In this document: piece by piece, positions 50,436-62,227 of the stretch
Layout of the letters: every line of letters starts with the position of its first letter
How positions within the stretch are numbered: position 1 is the stretch's first letter
Assembly (NCBI GenBank): GCA_022843165.1
Contig: JALHOD010000013.1
Location: 1 to 64,000, forward strand
Direction of reading: 5' to 3'
DNA: 64,000 bases
Source of the DNA: Pseudorhodoplanes sp.
GTDB taxonomy: Bacteria; Pseudomonadota; Alphaproteobacteria; Rhizobiales; Xanthobacteraceae
Translations under genes and position numbers: made by a program
The notes under the pieces: generated by a model
What the model was told of the DNA's origin: nothing
Seen by the model: only the letters and a program-made list of their open reading frames with translations
Database searches by the model: none

Positions 50436-52508
50436 ATGCCCCGCAGTCACCCGATCGAGGACTACCGCAATTTCGGCATCATGGCCCACATCGATGCCGG
50501 GAAAACCACGACCACTGAGCGCATCCTCTATTACACCGGCAAGAGCCACAAGATCGGCGAAGTGCATGACGGCGCTGCGACCATGGATTTCATGGAGCAG
50601 GAGCAGGAGCGCGGCATCACGATCACGTCGGCCGCCACGACCGCGATCTGGAAGAACAAGCGTCTGAACATTATCGACACGCCGGGTCACGTCGACTTCA
50701 CCATTGAGGTCGAGCGTTCGCTGCGCGTTCTCGACGGCGCCGTCGTCGTTCTCGACGGCAACCAGGGCGTCGAGCCGCAGACCGAGACGGTCTGGCGTCA
50801 GGGCGACAAATACAACGTTCCGCGCATCGTGTTCGCCAACAAGATGGACAAGATCGGCGCCGACTTCTTTCAGTGCATGAAGGACATCGTCGACCGTCTC
50901 GGAGCCAAGCCGGTGGCTCTGCAATTGCCGATCGGCGCGGAAAGCCAGTTCAAGGGTCTGGTCGACCTCATCCGCATGAAGGGCGTGATCTGGGAAGACG
51001 AAGCCCTCGGCGCGAATTTCAAGGACATCGACATTCCGGCCGACCTGCTCGATCAGGCCAAGGAATATCGCGAGAAGATGATCGAGGCCGCCGTCGAGCT
51101 CGATGACGACGCCATGACCGCCTATCTCGAGGGCAAGGAGCCCGACGAGGCCACGCTCAAGAAGCTGATCCGCAAGGCGGTGCTGACCGGCGCCTTCTAC
51201 CCGGTGCTGTGCGGCTCGGCCTTCAAGAACAAGGGCGTGCAGCCCTTGCTCGATGCCGTCGTGGATTACCTGCCGTCGCCGGTCGACGTGCCGGCCATCA
51301 AGGGCGTCGATTACAAGGGCAACGAAGTGCTGCGCAAGGCCGACGACAAGGAGCCGATGTCGCTCTTGGCGTTCAAGATCATGGACGACCCGTTTGTCGG
51401 CACCATCACCTTCTGCCGCATCTATTCCGGCACGCTGTCGAGCGGCACCGGCGTGGTCAATTCCACGCGCGAACGCAAGGAACGTGTCGGCCGCATGCTG
51501 CTGATGCATGCGAATAACCGCGAAGACATCAAGGAAGCTTTTGCCGGCGACATCGTCGCCCTGGCCGGCCTGAAAGAGACCCGTACCGGTGACACGCTGT
51601 GCGATCCCGACAAGCAGGTCATCCTGGAAAAGATGGAATTCCCCGAGCCGGTGATCGAGATCGCGATCGAGCCGAAGTCGAAGGCCGACCAGGAGAAGCT
51701 CGGCGTCGCGCTGGCCAAGCTTGCCAACGAAGACCCGTCCTTCCGCGTGTCGACCGACCAGGAGAGCGGCCAGACCATTCTCAAGGGCATGGGCGAACTG
51801 CATCTCGACATCAAGGTCGATATCCTCAAGCGCACCTACAAGGTGGAGGCCAATATCGGCGCTCCGCAGGTGGCCTATCGCGAGCGCATCACCAAGACCG
51901 TCACCAAGGACTACACCCACAAGAAGCAGACCGGCGGCACCGGCCAGTTTGCGCGCGTGAAATTCATCGTCGAGCCGAATGAAGTCGGCAAGGGCTATGA
52001 ATTCGAAAGCAAGATCATCGGCGGCAACGTGCCGAAGGAATACATCCCGGGCGTCGAAAAAGGCATCGAATCGGTGCTGGGGGCGGGCGTGCTCGCCGGC
52101 TTCCCGGTTGTCGATCTCAAGGTGTCGCTGATCGACGGCGCCTACCATGACGTCGACTCCTCGGCGCTGGCCTTCGAAATCGCCTCGCGCGCCGCGTTGC
52201 GCGAAGCGCTGCGCGAGGGCGGTTCGGTGCTGCTCGAGCCGATCATGAAAGTCGAGGTCGTGACGCCGGAGGATTACACCGGCTCCGTCATCGGCGATCT
52301 GAATTCGCGTCGTGGTCAGATTCAGGGCCAGGACATGCGCGGCAATGCCAACGTCATCAACGCGATGGTGCCGCTCGCCAACATGTTCGGTTACGTGGGT
52401 GTGTTGCGGTCCATGTCGCAGGGACGCGCCACGTTCACGATGCAGTTCGACCACTACGAACAGGTTCCCAGCAACGTCGCTCAGGAAGTTCAGGCGAAGT
52501 TCGCCTGA
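50436..52508 (+). CDS. fusA: elongation factor G
   Basis: EF-G catalyses ribosomal translocation and, with RRF, recycling. The 690-residue protein has the G1 loop [20 protein letters not shown]2/switch [21 protein letters not shown]3 DTPGHVDF, G4 [10 protein letters not shown], and the domain IV/V region ending [13 protein letters not shown]. It is the third gene of the str operon. Confidence 0.98.
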   Translation: MPRSHPIEDYRNFGIMAHIDAGKTTTTERILYYTGKSHKIGEVHDGAATMDFMEQEQERGITITSAATTAIWKNKRLNIIDTPGHVDFTIEVERSLRVLDGAVVVLDGNQGVEPQTETVWRQGDKYNVPRIVFANKMDKIGADFFQCMKDIVDRLGAKPVALQLPIGAESQFKGLVDLIRMKGVIWEDEALGANFKDIDIPADLLDQAKEYREKMIEAAVELDDDAMTAYLEGKEPDEATLKKLIRKAVLTGAFYPVLCGSAFKNKGVQPLLDAVVDYLPSPVDVPAIKGVDYKGNEVLRKADDKEPMSLLAFKIMDDPFVGTITFCRIYSGTLSSGTGVVNSTRERKERVGRMLLMHANNREDIKEAFAGDIVALAGLKETRTGDTLCDPDKQVILEKMEFPEPVIEIAIEPKSKADQEKLGVALAKLANEDPSFRVSTDQESGQTILKGMGELHLDIKVDILKRTYKVEANIGAPQVAYRERITKTVTKDYTHKKQTGGTGQFARVKFIVEPNEVGKGYEFESKIIGGNVPKEYIPGVEKGIESVLGAGVLAGFPVVDLKVSLIDGAYHDVDSSALAFEIASRAALREALREGGSVLLEPIMKVEVVTPEDYTGSVIGDLNSRRGQIQGQDMRGNANVINAMVPLANMFGYVGVLRSMSQGRATFTMQFDHYEQVPSNVAQEVQAKFA

Positions 52509-52570
52509 GCCGCAAGTTCATCGCCAACGTTTAACCACCACTTCGAGAAAGACCCGGAAGGGAGAGTTCG

Positions 52571-53761
52571 ATGGCCAAAGAGAAATTCCAACGCAACAAG
52601 CCGCATTGCAACATCGGCACCATCGGTCACGTCGACCATGGCAAGACGTCGCTGACGGCGGCAATCACCAAGGTGCTGGCCGAAACGGGTGGCGCGACAT
52701 TCACGGCGTATGACCAGATCGATAAGGCGCCGGAAGAGAAGGCCCGCGGCATCACCATTTCGACGGCGCACGTCGAGTATGAAACCGCGAACCGTCACTA
52801 TGCGCACGTCGACTGCCCCGGCCACGCCGACTACGTGAAGAACATGATCACCGGCGCCGCCCAGATGGACGGCGCGATCCTGGTCGTGTCGGCTGCCGAC
52901 GGCCCGATGCCGCAGACCCGCGAACACATCCTGTTGGCCCGCCAGGTCGGCGTGCCGGCGCTGGTCGTGTTCATGAACAAGGTCGACATGGTGGACGATC
53001 CGGAACTGCTCGAACTGGTCGAGCTTGAAGTCCGCGAATTGCTCTCCAAGTACAACTTCCCGGGTGACAAGATCCCGATCATCAAGGGTTCGGCCCTGAT
53101 GGCTCTGGAAGACAAGAATCCGGAGATCGGCAAGAACGCCATCCTCGAGCTGATGAAGGCCGTGGACGAATACATTCCGCAGCCGGAGCGCCCGATCGAC
53201 CAGCCGTTCCTGATGCCGGTCGAAGACGTGTTCTCGATCTCCGGCCGCGGCACGGTCTGCACCGGTCGCGTCGAGCGCGGCGTGGTGAAGGTCGGCGAGG
53301 AAATCGAGATCGTCGGCATCAAGCCGACCGTCAAGACCGTCGTCACCGGCGTCGAAATGTTCCGCAAGCTGCTCGATCAGGGCCAGGCGGGCGACAATAT
53401 CGGCGCGCTGCTGCGTGGCACCAAGCGCGAGGAAGTCGAGCGCGGTCAGGTTCTCTGCAAGCCCGGCTCGGTCAAGCCGCACACCAAGTTCAAGGCTGAG
53501 GCGTACATCCTCACCAAGGAAGAAGGCGGCCGTCACACGCCGTTCTTCACCAACTACCGTCCGCAATTCTATTTCCGCACGACCGACGTGACCGGCGTCG
53601 TTCATCTGCCGGAAGGCACGGAAATGGTGATGCCGGGCGACAACATCGCGATGGAAGTGCACCTGATCGTGCCGATCGCGATGGAAGAAAAGCTTCGCTT
53701 CGCGATCCGTGAAGGCGGCCGCACCGTCGGTGCCGGCGTCGTCGCGAGCATCATCGAGTAA
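52571..53761 (+). CDS. tuf: elongation factor Tu
   Basis: EF-Tu delivers aminoacyl-tRNA to the A site. The 396-residue protein has [15 protein letters not shown], the effector region ERARGITIS-like [30 protein letters not shown] and [10 protein letters not shown], and ends AGVVASIIE. It is 62 bases after fusA. A second tuf copy is common in alphaproteobacteria but lies outside this window. A hairpin follows it. Confidence 0.98.
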   Translation: MAKEKFQRNKPHCNIGTIGHVDHGKTSLTAAITKVLAETGGATFTAYDQIDKAPEEKARGITISTAHVEYETANRHYAHVDCPGHADYVKNMITGAAQMDGAILVVSAADGPMPQTREHILLARQVGVPALVVFMNKVDMVDDPELLELVELEVRELLSKYNFPGDKIPIIKGSALMALEDKNPEIGKNAILELMKAVDEYIPQPERPIDQPFLMPVEDVFSISGRGTVCTGRVERGVVKVGEEIEIVGIKPTVKTVVTGVEMFRKLLDQGQAGDNIGALLRGTKREEVERGQVLCKPGSVKPHTKFKAEAYILTKEEGGRHTPFFTNYRPQFYFRTTDVTGVVHLPEGTEMVMPGDNIAMEVHLIVPIAMEEKLRFAIREGGRTVGAGVVASIIE

Positions 53762-53774
53762 GTCACATTCGTCG

Positions 53775-53796
53775 TGCCCGGGCTTCGGCCCGGGCA
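53775..53796 (+). terminator. UUCG-loop hairpin between tuf and rpsJ
   Basis: TGCCCGGGC - TTCG - GCCCGGGCA is a perfect nine-base stem with a stable UUCG tetraloop, 13 bases after tuf. Only a short TTCAT follows. It fits a weak terminator, attenuator or 3' end-stabilising hairpin between the str and S10 genes. Confidence 0.6.
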
Positions 53797-53818
53797 TTCA
53801 TCGCCAGATGTGTGATGG

Positions 53819-53838
53819 ATTGCCGGAAAGCCGGCAAT
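53819..53838. repeat. small hairpin just before rpsJ
   Basis: ATTGCCGG - AAAG - CCGGCAAT is a perfect eight-base stem with a four-base loop, three bases before the GGGAGAGAG ribosome-binding site of rpsJ. It could control rpsJ translation or be a fragment of a rhizobial extragenic palindrome. Confidence 0.55.
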
Positions 53839-53854
53839 GACGGGAGAGAGAAAC

Positions 53855-54163
53855 ATGAACGGCCAGAATATTCGGATCCGGCTCAAGGCGTTCGATCACC
53901 GCATCCTCGATGCGTCGACACGCGAGATCGTCAACACGGCCAAGCGCACTGGCGCTCAGGTCCGTGGACCGATTCCGCTGCCGACCAAGATCGAGAAATT
54001 CACGGTGAATCGTTCGCCGCATATCGACAAGACGAGCCGCGAACAGTTCGAGATGCGCACTCACAAGCGTCTTCTCGACATCGTCGATCCGACACCGCAG
54101 ACCGTGGACGCGCTGATGAAGCTCGACCTCGCCGCCGGTGTCGACGTCGAGATCAAGCTCTGA
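53855..54163 (+). CDS. rpsJ: 30S ribosomal protein S10
   Basis: S10 (NusE) is a 30S head protein and NusG/NusB partner in antitermination. The 102-residue protein has the typical [21 protein letters not shown] and [20 protein letters not shown] motifs. ATG at 53855 follows GGGAGAGAG; an upstream in-frame ATG is rejected because it would add a non-family tail. It starts the S10 operon proper. Confidence 0.97.
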   Translation: MNGQNIRIRLKAFDHRILDASTREIVNTAKRTGAQVRGPIPLPTKIEKFTVNRSPHIDKTSREQFEMRTHKRLLDIVDPTPQTVDALMKLDLAAGVDVEIKL

Positions 54164-54188
54164 GCCGAACGAAGGAAAGACCACGACG

Positions 54189-55031
54189 ATGCGCTCCGGA
54201 GTGATCGCACAAAAGGTCGGAATGACGCGGGTGTTCACCGATGCCGGTGAGCATATTCCCGTCACGGTGCTGCGCCTTGGCCAATGCCAGGTCGTCGCCC
54301 ACCGCACCAAGGACCAGAACGGCTATGTCGCGCTGCAGCTTGGCGCCGGTAGCCGCAAGGTCAAGAACGTGTCCAAGGCCGAGCGCGGCCGTTTCGCGGT
54401 CGCCAAGGTCGAGCCGAAAGCCAAGATCGTGGAATTCCGCGTCAGCGATGACGCGGTGATCCCGGTCGGCGCCGAGATCACGGCCGACCATTTCGTGGTC
54501 GGTCAGTTCGTCGACGTCACCGGAACCTCGATCGGCAAGGGCTTTGCCGGCGGCATGAAGCGCTGGAATTTCGGCGGTCTGCGCGCCTCGCACGGTGTGT
54601 CGATCTCGCATCGTTCAATCGGTTCGACCGGCGGCCGTCAGGACCCCGGCAAGACGTTCAAGAACAAGAAGATGCCCGGTCACATGGGCGTCGATCGCGT
54701 CACCACGCTCAATCTCAAGGTGGTGCAGCTCGACGTCGAGCGTGGCCTGATCCTGGTCGAGGGCGCGGTCCCCGGCTCCAAGGGCGGCTGGATCACGGTG
54801 CGTGACGCCGTGAAGAAGGCGCTCCCGAAGGACGCTCCCAAGCCCGGCAAGTTCCGCGAACTTGCGGCCGATGCCGCGGCGTCCGCCAAGGATGCGTCCA
54901 AGGCCGAGGCCCCGCAGGGCGACGCGGCGGATGCGAAGCCGGTGATGATCGACGAGAAGCGCGCAGCCGAACAGGCCGCCGCCGCCGAAGTCGCCGCGCT
55001 CGCCGCCGCCAAGAACAAAGAGGGCGAGTGA
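54189..55031 (+). CDS. rplC: 50S ribosomal protein L3 with long C-terminal tail
   Basis: L3 is an early-assembly protein close to the peptidyl-transferase centre. The core (residues 1-~232) has [21 protein letters not shown] and [13 protein letters not shown]. Beyond it is an Ala/Lys/Asp/Glu-rich tail (about residues 233-280, for example [11 protein letters not shown]), making the protein 280 residues against about 210 in E. coli. Such a tail is probably disordered and surface-exposed. It is two bases before rplD. Confidence 0.95.
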   Translation: MRSGVIAQKVGMTRVFTDAGEHIPVTVLRLGQCQVVAHRTKDQNGYVALQLGAGSRKVKNVSKAERGRFAVAKVEPKAKIVEFRVSDDAVIPVGAEITADHFVVGQFVDVTGTSIGKGFAGGMKRWNFGGLRASHGVSISHRSIGSTGGRQDPGKTFKNKKMPGHMGVDRVTTLNLKVVQLDVERGLILVEGAVPGSKGGWITVRDAVKKALPKDAPKPGKFRELAADAAASAKDASKAEAPQGDAADAKPVMIDEKRAAEQAAAAEVAALAAAKNKEGE

Positions 55032-55033
55032 TC

Positions 55034-55654
55034 ATGGAACTCAAGATGCTCTCCCTCGACGGCAAGCAGGCCGGCTCGGTCACGCTCTCGGACGAGATTT
55101 TCGGTCTGGAGCCGCGCGCCGATCTGATCCATCGCTGCATCAACTGGCAGCTTGCCAAGCGCCGTGCCGGAACGCATGCGGTGAAGAACCGCGCCGATAT
55201 CGCCCGCACCGGCAAGAAAATGTATCGCCAGAAGGGCACCGGCGGCGCCCGTCACGGTTCGCAGCGCGCCAACCTGTTCCGCGGCGGCGGCCGTTCGTTC
55301 GGTCCGGTCGTGCGCAGCCACGAGATCGGCCTGCCGAAAAAGGTCCGCGCGCTGGCGCTCAAGCATGCACTCTCGGCCAAGGCCAAGGACGGCGGCATCA
55401 TCGTGCTCGACAAGGCGAGCGTGAGCGAAGCCAAGACCAAGGTGCTGGTGCAGAATTTCGAGAAGCTCGACATCGTCAACGCCCTGATCGTGGACGGCGC
55501 CGAGATCGAGACGAATTTCCGCAATGCGGCGCGCAACATTCCGAATATCGACGTGCTGCCGATCCAGGGCATCAACGTCTATGACATTCTCCGTCGCGGC
55601 AAGCTCGTGCTGACCAAGGCGGCGCTCGATGCGCTGGAGGCGCGCTTCAAATGA
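55034..55654 (+). CDS. rplD: 50S ribosomal protein L4
   Basis: L4 has a loop in the exit tunnel and represses the S10 operon in enterobacteria. The 206-residue protein has [26 protein letters not shown], including the tunnel loop, and [23 protein letters not shown] at 55034 gives MELKML; a GTG at 55028 overlaps the rplC stop but adds residues not expected. It overlaps rplW by four bases. Confidence 0.96.
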   Translation: MELKMLSLDGKQAGSVTLSDEIFGLEPRADLIHRCINWQLAKRRAGTHAVKNRADIARTGKKMYRQKGTGGARHGSQRANLFRGGGRSFGPVVRSHEIGLPKKVRALALKHALSAKAKDGGIIVLDKASVSEAKTKVLVQNFEKLDIVNALIVDGAEIETNFRNAARNIPNIDVLPIQGINVYDILRRGKLVLTKAALDALEARFK

Positions 55655-55950
55655 GCTCCAAAGATCCGCGCCATTACGACGTCATCCTGTCGCCGGTGAT
55701 CACCGAGAAGGCGACGACGGCGTCCGAGCACAACAAGGTCGTCTTCAAGGTCGCCAATACCGCGACCAAGCCGCAGATCAAGGAAGCGGTGGAGCGGCTG
55801 TTCGATGTGAAGGTGAAGAACGTCAACACGCTGGTGCGCAAGGGCAAGGTCAAGGCCTTCCGCGGCAGCTATGGCGTCCAGTCGCCGACCAAACGCGCGA
55901 TCGTGACCCTCGAAGAAGGTCACCGTATCGACGTGACGACCGGTCTGTAA
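55651..55950 (+). CDS. rplW: 50S ribosomal protein L23
   Basis: L23 sits at the tunnel exit and docks trigger factor and SRP. The 99-residue protein has [21 protein letters not shown] and the usual [14 protein letters not shown]. The start overlaps the rplD stop (ATGA), giving translational coupling. Confidence 0.96.
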   Translation: MSSKDPRHYDVILSPVITEKATTASEHNKVVFKVANTATKPQIKEAVERLFDVKVKNVNTLVRKGKVKAFRGSYGVQSPTKRAIVTLEEGHRIDVTTGL

Positions 55951-55961
55951 GGAATTCGGCC

Positions 55962-56801
<840 letters not shown>

Positions 56802-56812
56802 GGAACGGCCGT

Positions 56813-57115
56813 ATGTCGCGCTCGGTCTGGAAAGGTCCCTTTGTCGACGGCTATCTGCTGAAGAAGGCAGAGAAGGCCCGTTCGTCCGGACGTCACGAGG
56901 TCATCAAGATCTGGAGCCGTCGCTCGACGATCCTGCCGCAATTCGTCGGCCTGACCTTCGCCGTCTACAACGGCCAGAAGCACATTCCGGTACAGGTCAA
57001 CGAAGAGATGGTCGGACACAAGTTCGGCGAGTTCGCTCCGACCCGTACGTTCTTCGGGCATTCATCCGACCGCAAGGCCAAGCGCGCTGGTGCGCCGGCC
57101 GCGGCCGCGAGCTGA
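56813..57115 (+). CDS. rpsS: 30S ribosomal protein S19
   Basis: S19 is a head protein next to S13. The 100-residue protein has [34 protein letters not shown] and [21 protein letters not shown], then a short Lys/Ala tail ([13 protein letters not shown]). It is 11 bases after rplB and 16 before rplV. Confidence 0.96.
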   Translation: MSRSVWKGPFVDGYLLKKAEKARSSGRHEVIKIWSRRSTILPQFVGLTFAVYNGQKHIPVQVNEEMVGHKFGEFAPTRTFFGHSSDRKAKRAGAPAAAAS

Positions 57116-57131
57116 GGTTAAGAGGTTCGTC

Positions 57132-57512
57132 ATGGGCAAACCGGCACGCGAACGCGCGCTCCCCGATAACGAGGCAAAGGCGATCGCCCGCAACATCCGG
57201 GTGTCGCCGCAGAAGCTCAATCTTGTCGCGCAACTGATCCGCGGCAAGAAGGTGGCGACGGCGCTCGCCGATCTGCAGTTCTCGCGCAAGCGCATCGCCG
57301 CGGACGTGAAGAAGTGCCTGGAATCGGCGATCGCCAACGCCGAAAACAATCACGACCTCGACGTCGACGCTCTCATCGTCGCCGAGGCGCATGTCGGCAA
57401 GGCGCTGGTGATCAAGCGTTTTCATCCCCGTGGCCGCGGCCGTTCGGGACGCATTTTCAAGCCGTTCTCGCATCTGACGATCGTCGTTCGTCAGGTCGAA
57501 GCCGCGGCTTAA
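57132..57512 (+). CDS. rplV: 50S ribosomal protein L22
   Basis: L22 lines the exit tunnel. The 126-residue protein shows [24 protein letters not shown] and [20 protein letters not shown], including the extended hairpin loop. The ATG at 57132 is the family-like start; earlier in-frame ATGs overlap rpsS. It is followed by rpsC after 11 bases. Confidence 0.96.
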   Translation: MGKPARERALPDNEAKAIARNIRVSPQKLNLVAQLIRGKKVATALADLQFSRKRIAADVKKCLESAIANAENNHDLDVDALIVAEAHVGKALVIKRFHPRGRGRSGRIFKPFSHLTIVVRQVEAAA

Positions 57513-57523
57513 GGGAGTAGCTC

Positions 57524-58228
57524 ATGGGTCAGAAGATCAATCCGATCGGCCTGCGGCTTGGCATCAACCGGACCTGGGATTCGCGCTGGTACGCCGGCAA
57601 GAACGAGTACGGCACGCTGCTGCATGAGGACATCGCCATCCGCAAAGAGCTGATGAAGCAGCTCAAGCAGGCGGCCGTGTCCAAGATCGTGATCGAGCGT
57701 CCGCACAAGAAGTGCCGGGTGACCATCTACTCGGCTCGTCCGGGCGTGGTGATCGGCAAGAAGGGCGCCGACATTGAGAAGCTGCGCAAGTCGGTGGCCG
57801 ACCTGACCCAGTCGGACGTGGTCATCAACATCCTCGAAATCCGCAAGCCGGAACTCGACGCGCAGCTGGTCGCCGAATCGATCGCCCAGCAGCTCGAGCG
57901 CCGCGTGGCGTTCCGCCGCGCCATGAAGCGCGCGGTGCAGACCGCGATGCGTCTGGGTGCCGAAGGCATCCGCATCAACTGCTCGGGCCGCTTGGGCGGC
58001 GCCGAAATCGCGCGTCTGGAATGGTATCGCGAAGGTCGCGTGCCGCTGCATACGCTGCGCGCCGACGTCGATTACGGCGTGGCCACCGCGTTCACCACCT
58101 ACGGCACCTGCGGCGTCAAGGTCTGGATTTTCAAGGGCGAAATCATGGAGCACGACTCCATGGCGCAGGACAAGAAGATGGCCGAGTCGGATGCGGGCCG
58201 TCCGCGCCGCGACATGACGGCGGGATAA
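57524..58228 (+). CDS. rpsC: 30S ribosomal protein S3
   Basis: S3 is part of the mRNA entry helicase region. The 234-residue protein has [21 protein letters not shown], the KH motif [15 protein letters not shown], and the [21 protein letters not shown] segment. The C-terminus is a short basic tail ([13 protein letters not shown]). It is 11 bases after rplV. Confidence 0.97.
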   Translation: MGQKINPIGLRLGINRTWDSRWYAGKNEYGTLLHEDIAIRKELMKQLKQAAVSKIVIERPHKKCRVTIYSARPGVVIGKKGADIEKLRKSVADLTQSDVVINILEIRKPELDAQLVAESIAQQLERRVAFRRAMKRAVQTAMRLGAEGIRINCSGRLGGAEIARLEWYREGRVPLHTLRADVDYGVATAFTTYGTCGVKVWIFKGEIMEHDSMAQDKKMAESDAGRPRRDMTAG

Positions 58229-58240
58229 AGAGACACAGCC

Positions 58241-58654
58241 ATGCTGCAACCCAAGCGCACAAAATTCCGCAAGGCCTTCAAGGGCCGCATCCACGGCACC
58301 GCCACGTCGGGGACCAATCTGGATTTCGGCCAGTTCGGTCTCAAGGCGCTGGAGCCTGAGCGCGTGACCGCGCGCCAGATCGAGGCGGCGCGCCGTGCGC
58401 TCACCCGTCACATGAAGCGCTCGGGCCGGGTCTGGATCCGGGTGTTCCCGGATGTGCCGGTCTCGAAAAAGCCGATTGAAGTTCGCATGGGCAAGGGCAA
58501 GGGCACCCCGGAATTGTGGGTGACCCGTGTCAAGCCCGGCCGCATCCTCTTCGAGATCGACGGCGTGTCCGTGCAGGTCGCCAAGGAAGCGCTCACGCTG
58601 GCAGCTGCGAAGCTGCCGATCAAGACCCGTTTCATCGAGCGCATTGCCGAGTAA
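58241..58654 (+). CDS. rplP: 50S ribosomal protein L16
   Basis: L16 contacts the A-site tRNA elbow region. The 137-residue protein has [20 protein letters not shown] and [22 protein letters not shown], both conserved. It is 12 bases after rpsC and five before rpmC. Confidence 0.97.
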   Translation: MLQPKRTKFRKAFKGRIHGTATSGTNLDFGQFGLKALEPERVTARQIEAARRALTRHMKRSGRVWIRVFPDVPVSKKPIEVRMGKGKGTPELWVTRVKPGRILFEIDGVSVQVAKEALTLAAAKLPIKTRFIERIAE

Positions 58655-58659
58655 CCGCC

Positions 58660-58956
58660 ATGAAGACAGCCGATGCCCGCGTAATGACCGTCGATCAGCT
58701 CGACGACGAAGTCCTGAAGCTCAAGAAGGAGCAGTTCAACCTGCGCTTTCAGCGGGCGACGGGCCAGCTCGAGAACACCGCGCGCGTGCGCGTGGTGCGC
58801 CGCGACATCGCGCGGCTGAAGACGATCGCCAACCAGAAGCGTGCGGGCAGCGAGCCCGCCGTGAAGGCCGAGGGCGCCGCGCCCAAGGTCGGGAAGTCAA
58901 CGAAATCCAAGACCGCGCCGAAGACCAAGTCTGCGGCCAAGTCGAAGTCGAAGTAG
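58660..58956 (+). CDS. rpmC: 50S ribosomal protein L29 with basic C-terminal tail
   Basis: L29 sits near the tunnel exit beside L23. The core is [20 protein letters not shown] and [19 protein letters not shown]. The 98-residue protein exceeds the usual 63-70 because of a Lys/Ala/Ser-rich tail ([21 protein letters not shown] pattern) beyond about residue 66. An internal ATG at 58684 would still make a complete L29, so the start is less certain. It is five bases after rplP. Confidence 0.9.
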   Translation: MKTADARVMTVDQLDDEVLKLKKEQFNLRFQRATGQLENTARVRVVRRDIARLKTIANQKRAGSEPAVKAEGAAPKVGKSTKSKTAPKTKSAAKSKSK

Positions 58957-58966
58957 GGGTTCAGAG

Positions 58967-59218
58967 ATGCCGAAGCGGCAGCTGCATGGCGTCGTGGTGA
59001 GCGACAAGCAAGACAAGACCGTCGTGGTCTCGGTCGAGCGGCGTTTCACCCATCCGGTTCTGAAAAAGACCGTGCGCCGCACGACCAAGTTTCATGCTCA
59101 TGACGACACGAACGAGTTTTCGGTCGGCGACATGGTGTGGATCGAGGAGCACAAGCCGATTTCGAAGCTGAAGCGCTGGAAAGTCGTCCAGGGCGAGAAA
59201 AAGAAAAAGGTGCTGTGA
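58967..59218 (+). CDS. rpsQ: 30S ribosomal protein S17
   Basis: S17 is an OB-fold 30S body protein. The 83-residue product has [21 protein letters not shown] and [19 protein letters not shown]. The C-terminus is a Lys-rich [12 protein letters not shown]. It is ten bases after rpmC and 44 before rplN. Confidence 0.96.
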   Translation: MPKRQLHGVVVSDKQDKTVVVSVERRFTHPVLKKTVRRTTKFHAHDDTNEFSVGDMVWIEEHKPISKLKRWKVVQGEKKKKVL

Positions 59219-59262
59219 GCGCGGTCTCCGCGTTCACAAGCCAATGAAGGATTAGGTGCGTC

Positions 59263-59631
59263 ATGATTCAGATGCAAACCAACCTGGACGTTGCCGATAA
59301 TTCCGGTGCGCGTCGCGTCATGTGCATCAAGGTGCTGGGCGGTTCCAAGCGGAAATACGCCACCATCGGCGACATCATCGTCGTCTCGGTGAAAGAAGCC
59401 ATCCCGCGCGGTCGCGTGAAGAAGGGCGAGGTCATGAAGGCCGTCGTCGTGCGCATCTCCAAGGAGATCAAGCGCAATGACGGTTCGGTGATCCGCTTCG
59501 ACCGCAACGCCGCCGTGCTGATCAATGCGCAGTCCGAGCCGGTCGGCACCCGTATTTTCGGACCGGTGCCGCGCGAACTGCGCGCCAAGAACCACATGAA
59601 GATCATCTCGCTTGCGCCGGAGGTGCTGTGA
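59263..59631 (+). CDS. rplN: 50S ribosomal protein L14
   Basis: L14 is at the subunit interface. The 122-residue protein begins [24 protein letters not shown], the universal signature, and continues with [20 protein letters not shown]. The stop overlaps the rplX start by one base (TGATG). Confidence 0.97.
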   Translation: MIQMQTNLDVADNSGARRVMCIKVLGGSKRKYATIGDIIVVSVKEAIPRGRVKKGEVMKAVVVRISKEIKRNDGSVIRFDRNAAVLINAQSEPVGTRIFGPVPRELRAKNHMKIISLAPEVL

Positions 59632-59948
59632 TGGCGGCGAAAATCCGCAAAGGCGACAAGGTCGTCGTGCTGACCGGTCGCGACAAGGGCCGCACCGGCG
59701 AAGTCATCGAGGTGCGCCCGACCGAGGGCCGCGCCCTGGTGCGCGGCGTCAACATGGTGAAGCGCCACCAGAAGCAGACGGCGCAGCAGGAAGGCGGCAT
59801 CATCTCGAAAGAGGCGACCGTCCATCTGTCCAATATCGCGCTGTCGGATCCGAAGGACGGAAAGCCGACGCGCGTCGGGTTCAAGATCATGAATGACGGG
59901 CGCAAGGTTCGTGTTGCCAAGCGTTCGGGAGCGGAAATCGATGGCTGA
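59631..59948 (+). CDS. rplX: 50S ribosomal protein L24
   Basis: L24 initiates 50S assembly near the tunnel exit. The 105-residue protein has the KOW motif [22 protein letters not shown] and [18 protein letters not shown] at 59631 overlaps the rplN stop by one base. It overlaps rplE by eight bases. Confidence 0.96.
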   Translation: MAAKIRKGDKVVVLTGRDKGRTGEVIEVRPTEGRALVRGVNMVKRHQKQTAQQEGGIISKEATVHLSNIALSDPKDGKPTRVGFKIMNDGRKVRVAKRSGAEIDG

Positions 59949-60531
59949 GACGCAGAAGTCCGAATCCGGCAAGGGCCAGGCGGCGCGCTATACCCCGCGT
60001 CTGAAGGCCCATTTCGACGACGTCGTGCGCGCCGAGCTCACGAAGCAGTTCAACTACAAGAACCGCATGCAGGTGCCGGTGATCACCAAGGTCGTGCTCA
60101 ATATGGGCATCGGCGAGGGTGTGAACGACCGCAAGAAGGTCGACAACGCGGCCGCCGATCTGGCGCTGATCGCCGGCCAGAAGGCCGTGATCACCAAGTC
60201 GCGCAAGTCGATCGCGACCTTCAAGCTGCGTGACGGCCAGGCCATCGGGACCAAGGTCACGCTGCGCAAGGCGCGTATGTACGATTTCATCGATCGTCTG
60301 GTGAATATCGCGCTGCCGCGCATCCGCGACTTCCGCGGTCTCAATCCGAAGAGCTTCGATGGCCGCGGCAACTACACCATCGGCATCAAGGAGCATATCA
60401 TTTTCCCGGAAATCGACTTCGACAAGGCTGTCGATGTCTGGGGAATGGACATCACGATCTGCACGACCGCGCGTTCCGACGACGAAGCGCGCGCCTTGCT
60501 GAACGCATTCAACTTCCCGTTCCGGCAGTGA
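59941..60531 (+). CDS. rplE: 50S ribosomal protein L5
   Basis: L5 binds 5S rRNA. The 196-residue protein starts [21 protein letters not shown], with [25 protein letters not shown], and contains [24 protein letters not shown]. The ten-residue N-terminal extension before YTPRL is polar. It overlaps rplX by eight bases and is 39 bases before rpsN. Confidence 0.96.
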   Translation: MAETQKSESGKGQAARYTPRLKAHFDDVVRAELTKQFNYKNRMQVPVITKVVLNMGIGEGVNDRKKVDNAAADLALIAGQKAVITKSRKSIATFKLRDGQAIGTKVTLRKARMYDFIDRLVNIALPRIRDFRGLNPKSFDGRGNYTIGIKEHIIFPEIDFDKAVDVWGMDITICTTARSDDEARALLNAFNFPFRQ

Positions 60532-60570
60532 GGGCGGAAGCCCTCAGACGCGGATAGCCAGGAGACAAGA

Positions 60571-60876
60571 ATGGCGAAGAAAAGTTCGATCGAGAAGAAC
60601 AAGCGGCGCCGCCGCATGGCCAAGCAATATTCCGGCCGGCGCGGACGCTTGAAGGCGATCGCCATGGACAAGACCAAGCCGATGGAGGAGCGCTTTGCGG
60701 CCTCCCTCAAGCTGGCCGAGTTGCCGCGCAATTCCGCGCCCAACCGCATCAGGAACCGCTGCGAAGTGACGGGCCGCGCGCGCGCCTATTACCGCAAGCA
60801 CAAACTGTCGCGTATCGCGCTCAGAGAACTCGGCAACAAGGGCCTGATACCGGGCCTTGTGAAGTCGAGCTGGTGA
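60571..60876 (+). CDS. rpsN: 30S ribosomal protein S14 (zinc-free type)
   Basis: The 101-residue form without CxxC zinc pairs. It has [22 protein letters not shown] and the conserved [26 protein letters not shown] end, with a single Cys in place of the zinc cluster. It is typical of Proteobacteria and independent of zinc supply. It is ten bases before rpsH. Confidence 0.96.
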   Translation: MAKKSSIEKNKRRRRMAKQYSGRRGRLKAIAMDKTKPMEERFAASLKLAELPRNSAPNRIRNRCEVTGRARAYYRKHKLSRIALRELGNKGLIPGLVKSSW

Positions 60877-60886
60877 GGAGGATCAG

Positions 60887-61285
60887 ATGGCTGTGAACGA
60901 TCCAGTCGGCGATTTGATCACGCGTATCCGCAATGCGGCGATGCGTAACAAGCCGAAAGTCTCCTCGCCCAGCTCCAAGCTGCGCATGAGCGTGCTCGAA
61001 GTGCTGAAGTCCGAAGGCTATATCCGCGGGTTTTCGACCGTGGAGCACAAGGACGGCCGCAACGAAGTCGAGATCGAGCTGAAATATTTCGACGGCGCGC
61101 CGGTGATCCGCGAGATCGCCCGCGTCTCCAAGCCGGGCCGCCGCGTCTATGTCGCCGTGCGCAATCTGCCGCGCGTCAACAACGGACTCGGCATCTCGAT
61201 TCTGTCCACGCCCAAGGGCGTGATGGCGGACCATGTCGCGCGCGACGCCAATGTCGGCGGCGAAATTCTGTGCACGGTGTTCTGA
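60887..61285 (+). CDS. rpsH: 30S ribosomal protein S8
   Basis: S8 binds 16S rRNA helix 21 and regulates the spc operon in enterobacteria. The 132-residue protein has [21 protein letters not shown] and [27 protein letters not shown]. It is followed by rplF after two bases. Confidence 0.97.
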   Translation: MAVNDPVGDLITRIRNAAMRNKPKVSSPSSKLRMSVLEVLKSEGYIRGFSTVEHKDGRNEVEIELKYFDGAPVIREIARVSKPGRRVYVAVRNLPRVNNGLGISILSTPKGVMADHVARDANVGGEILCTVF

Positions 61286-61287
61286 TC

Positions 61288-61821
61288 ATGTCCCGAATCG
61301 GAAAAAAGCCAGTCACGGTCCCCTCGGGCGTTACTGCCAATGTCCAGGGCCAGACCGTCAACGTGAAGGGCCCGAAGGGCACCCTGTCATTCGTCGTCGA
61401 CGAGAGCGTCGCCGTCGTCATGGACAAGGGCGCCATCAAGGTCGATCCGCGCAACGAGACCAAGCGCGCGCGCGCCATGTGGGGCACGTCGCGGGCCTTG
61501 ATCGACAACATGATGACCGGCGTGACCAAGGGTTTCGAGAAGAAGCTCGAAATCACCGGCGTCGGCTATCGCGCCGCGGTGCAGGGAAAGAATCTGCAGC
61601 TCGCGCTCGGCTACAGCCACGACGTGGTCTATCCGATCCCGGAAGGCATCACGGTGGCGACGCCGAAGCCGACCGAGATCGTCGTCAGCGGCATCGACCT
61701 GCGCAAGGTCGGCCAGGTGGCGGCGGAGATCCGCGAATATCGCTCGCCGGAGCCCTACAAGGGCAAGGGCGTCAAGTATTCCGACGAATTCATCTTCCGC
61801 AAGGAAGGCAAGAAGAAGTAA
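61288..61821 (+). CDS. rplF: 50S ribosomal protein L6
   Basis: L6 sits near the sarcin-ricin loop. The 177-residue protein has [38 protein letters not shown] and [25 protein letters not shown]. The ATG at 61288 is preferred over an in-frame ATG six codons upstream that overlaps rpsH. It is five bases before rplR. Confidence 0.96.
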   Translation: MSRIGKKPVTVPSGVTANVQGQTVNVKGPKGTLSFVVDESVAVVMDKGAIKVDPRNETKRARAMWGTSRALIDNMMTGVTKGFEKKLEITGVGYRAAVQGKNLQLALGYSHDVVYPIPEGITVATPKPTEIVVSGIDLRKVGQVAAEIREYRSPEPYKGKGVKYSDEFIFRKEGKKK

Positions 61822-61826
61822 CGCCG

Positions 61827-62183
61827 ATGGCCAAATTTAAATCACCGACCGATCGCCGCAAAGCGCGCAATCGCCGCTCGATCAAGGCCGCCGCAAAGGG
61901 CCGTGTACGCTTGTCCGTGCATCGTTCTTCCATGCACATCTACGCGCAGATCATCGACGACGAGAAGGGCACGACCATCGTGGCCGCCTCGTCGATGGAA
62001 AAGACTCTGCGCGAAAAGTCCGGCGCGAATGTCGACGCTGCCAAGGCGGTCGGCAAGCTCGTGGCCGAACGCGCCCTGCAGAAGGGCGTCAAGGACGTGA
62101 TCTTCGATCGCGGACGTTTTCTGTACCATGGCCGCATCAAGGCGCTGGCGGAAGCCGCGCGTGAAGGCGGGCTCAACTTCTAA
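61827..62183 (+). CDS. rplR: 50S ribosomal protein L18
   Basis: L18 binds 5S rRNA with L5. The 118-residue protein has a basic N-terminus ([21 protein letters not shown]) and the conserved [20 protein letters not shown] and [24 protein letters not shown]. The ATG at 61827 follows the rplF stop by five bases. Confidence 0.96.
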   Translation: MAKFKSPTDRRKARNRRSIKAAAKGRVRLSVHRSSMHIYAQIIDDEKGTTIVAASSMEKTLREKSGANVDAAKAVGKLVAERALQKGVKDVIFDRGRFLYHGRIKALAEAAREGGLNF

Positions 62184-62227
62184 CCGGGCGATGAGACAAG
62201 GGCGAAGCCGCCCGAAGGAAAAACGAT

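Noticed and set aside
50424-52454. 676-codon minus-strand frame antisense to fusA
   Set aside because: An antisense shadow of EF-G with no independent start signal or domain.
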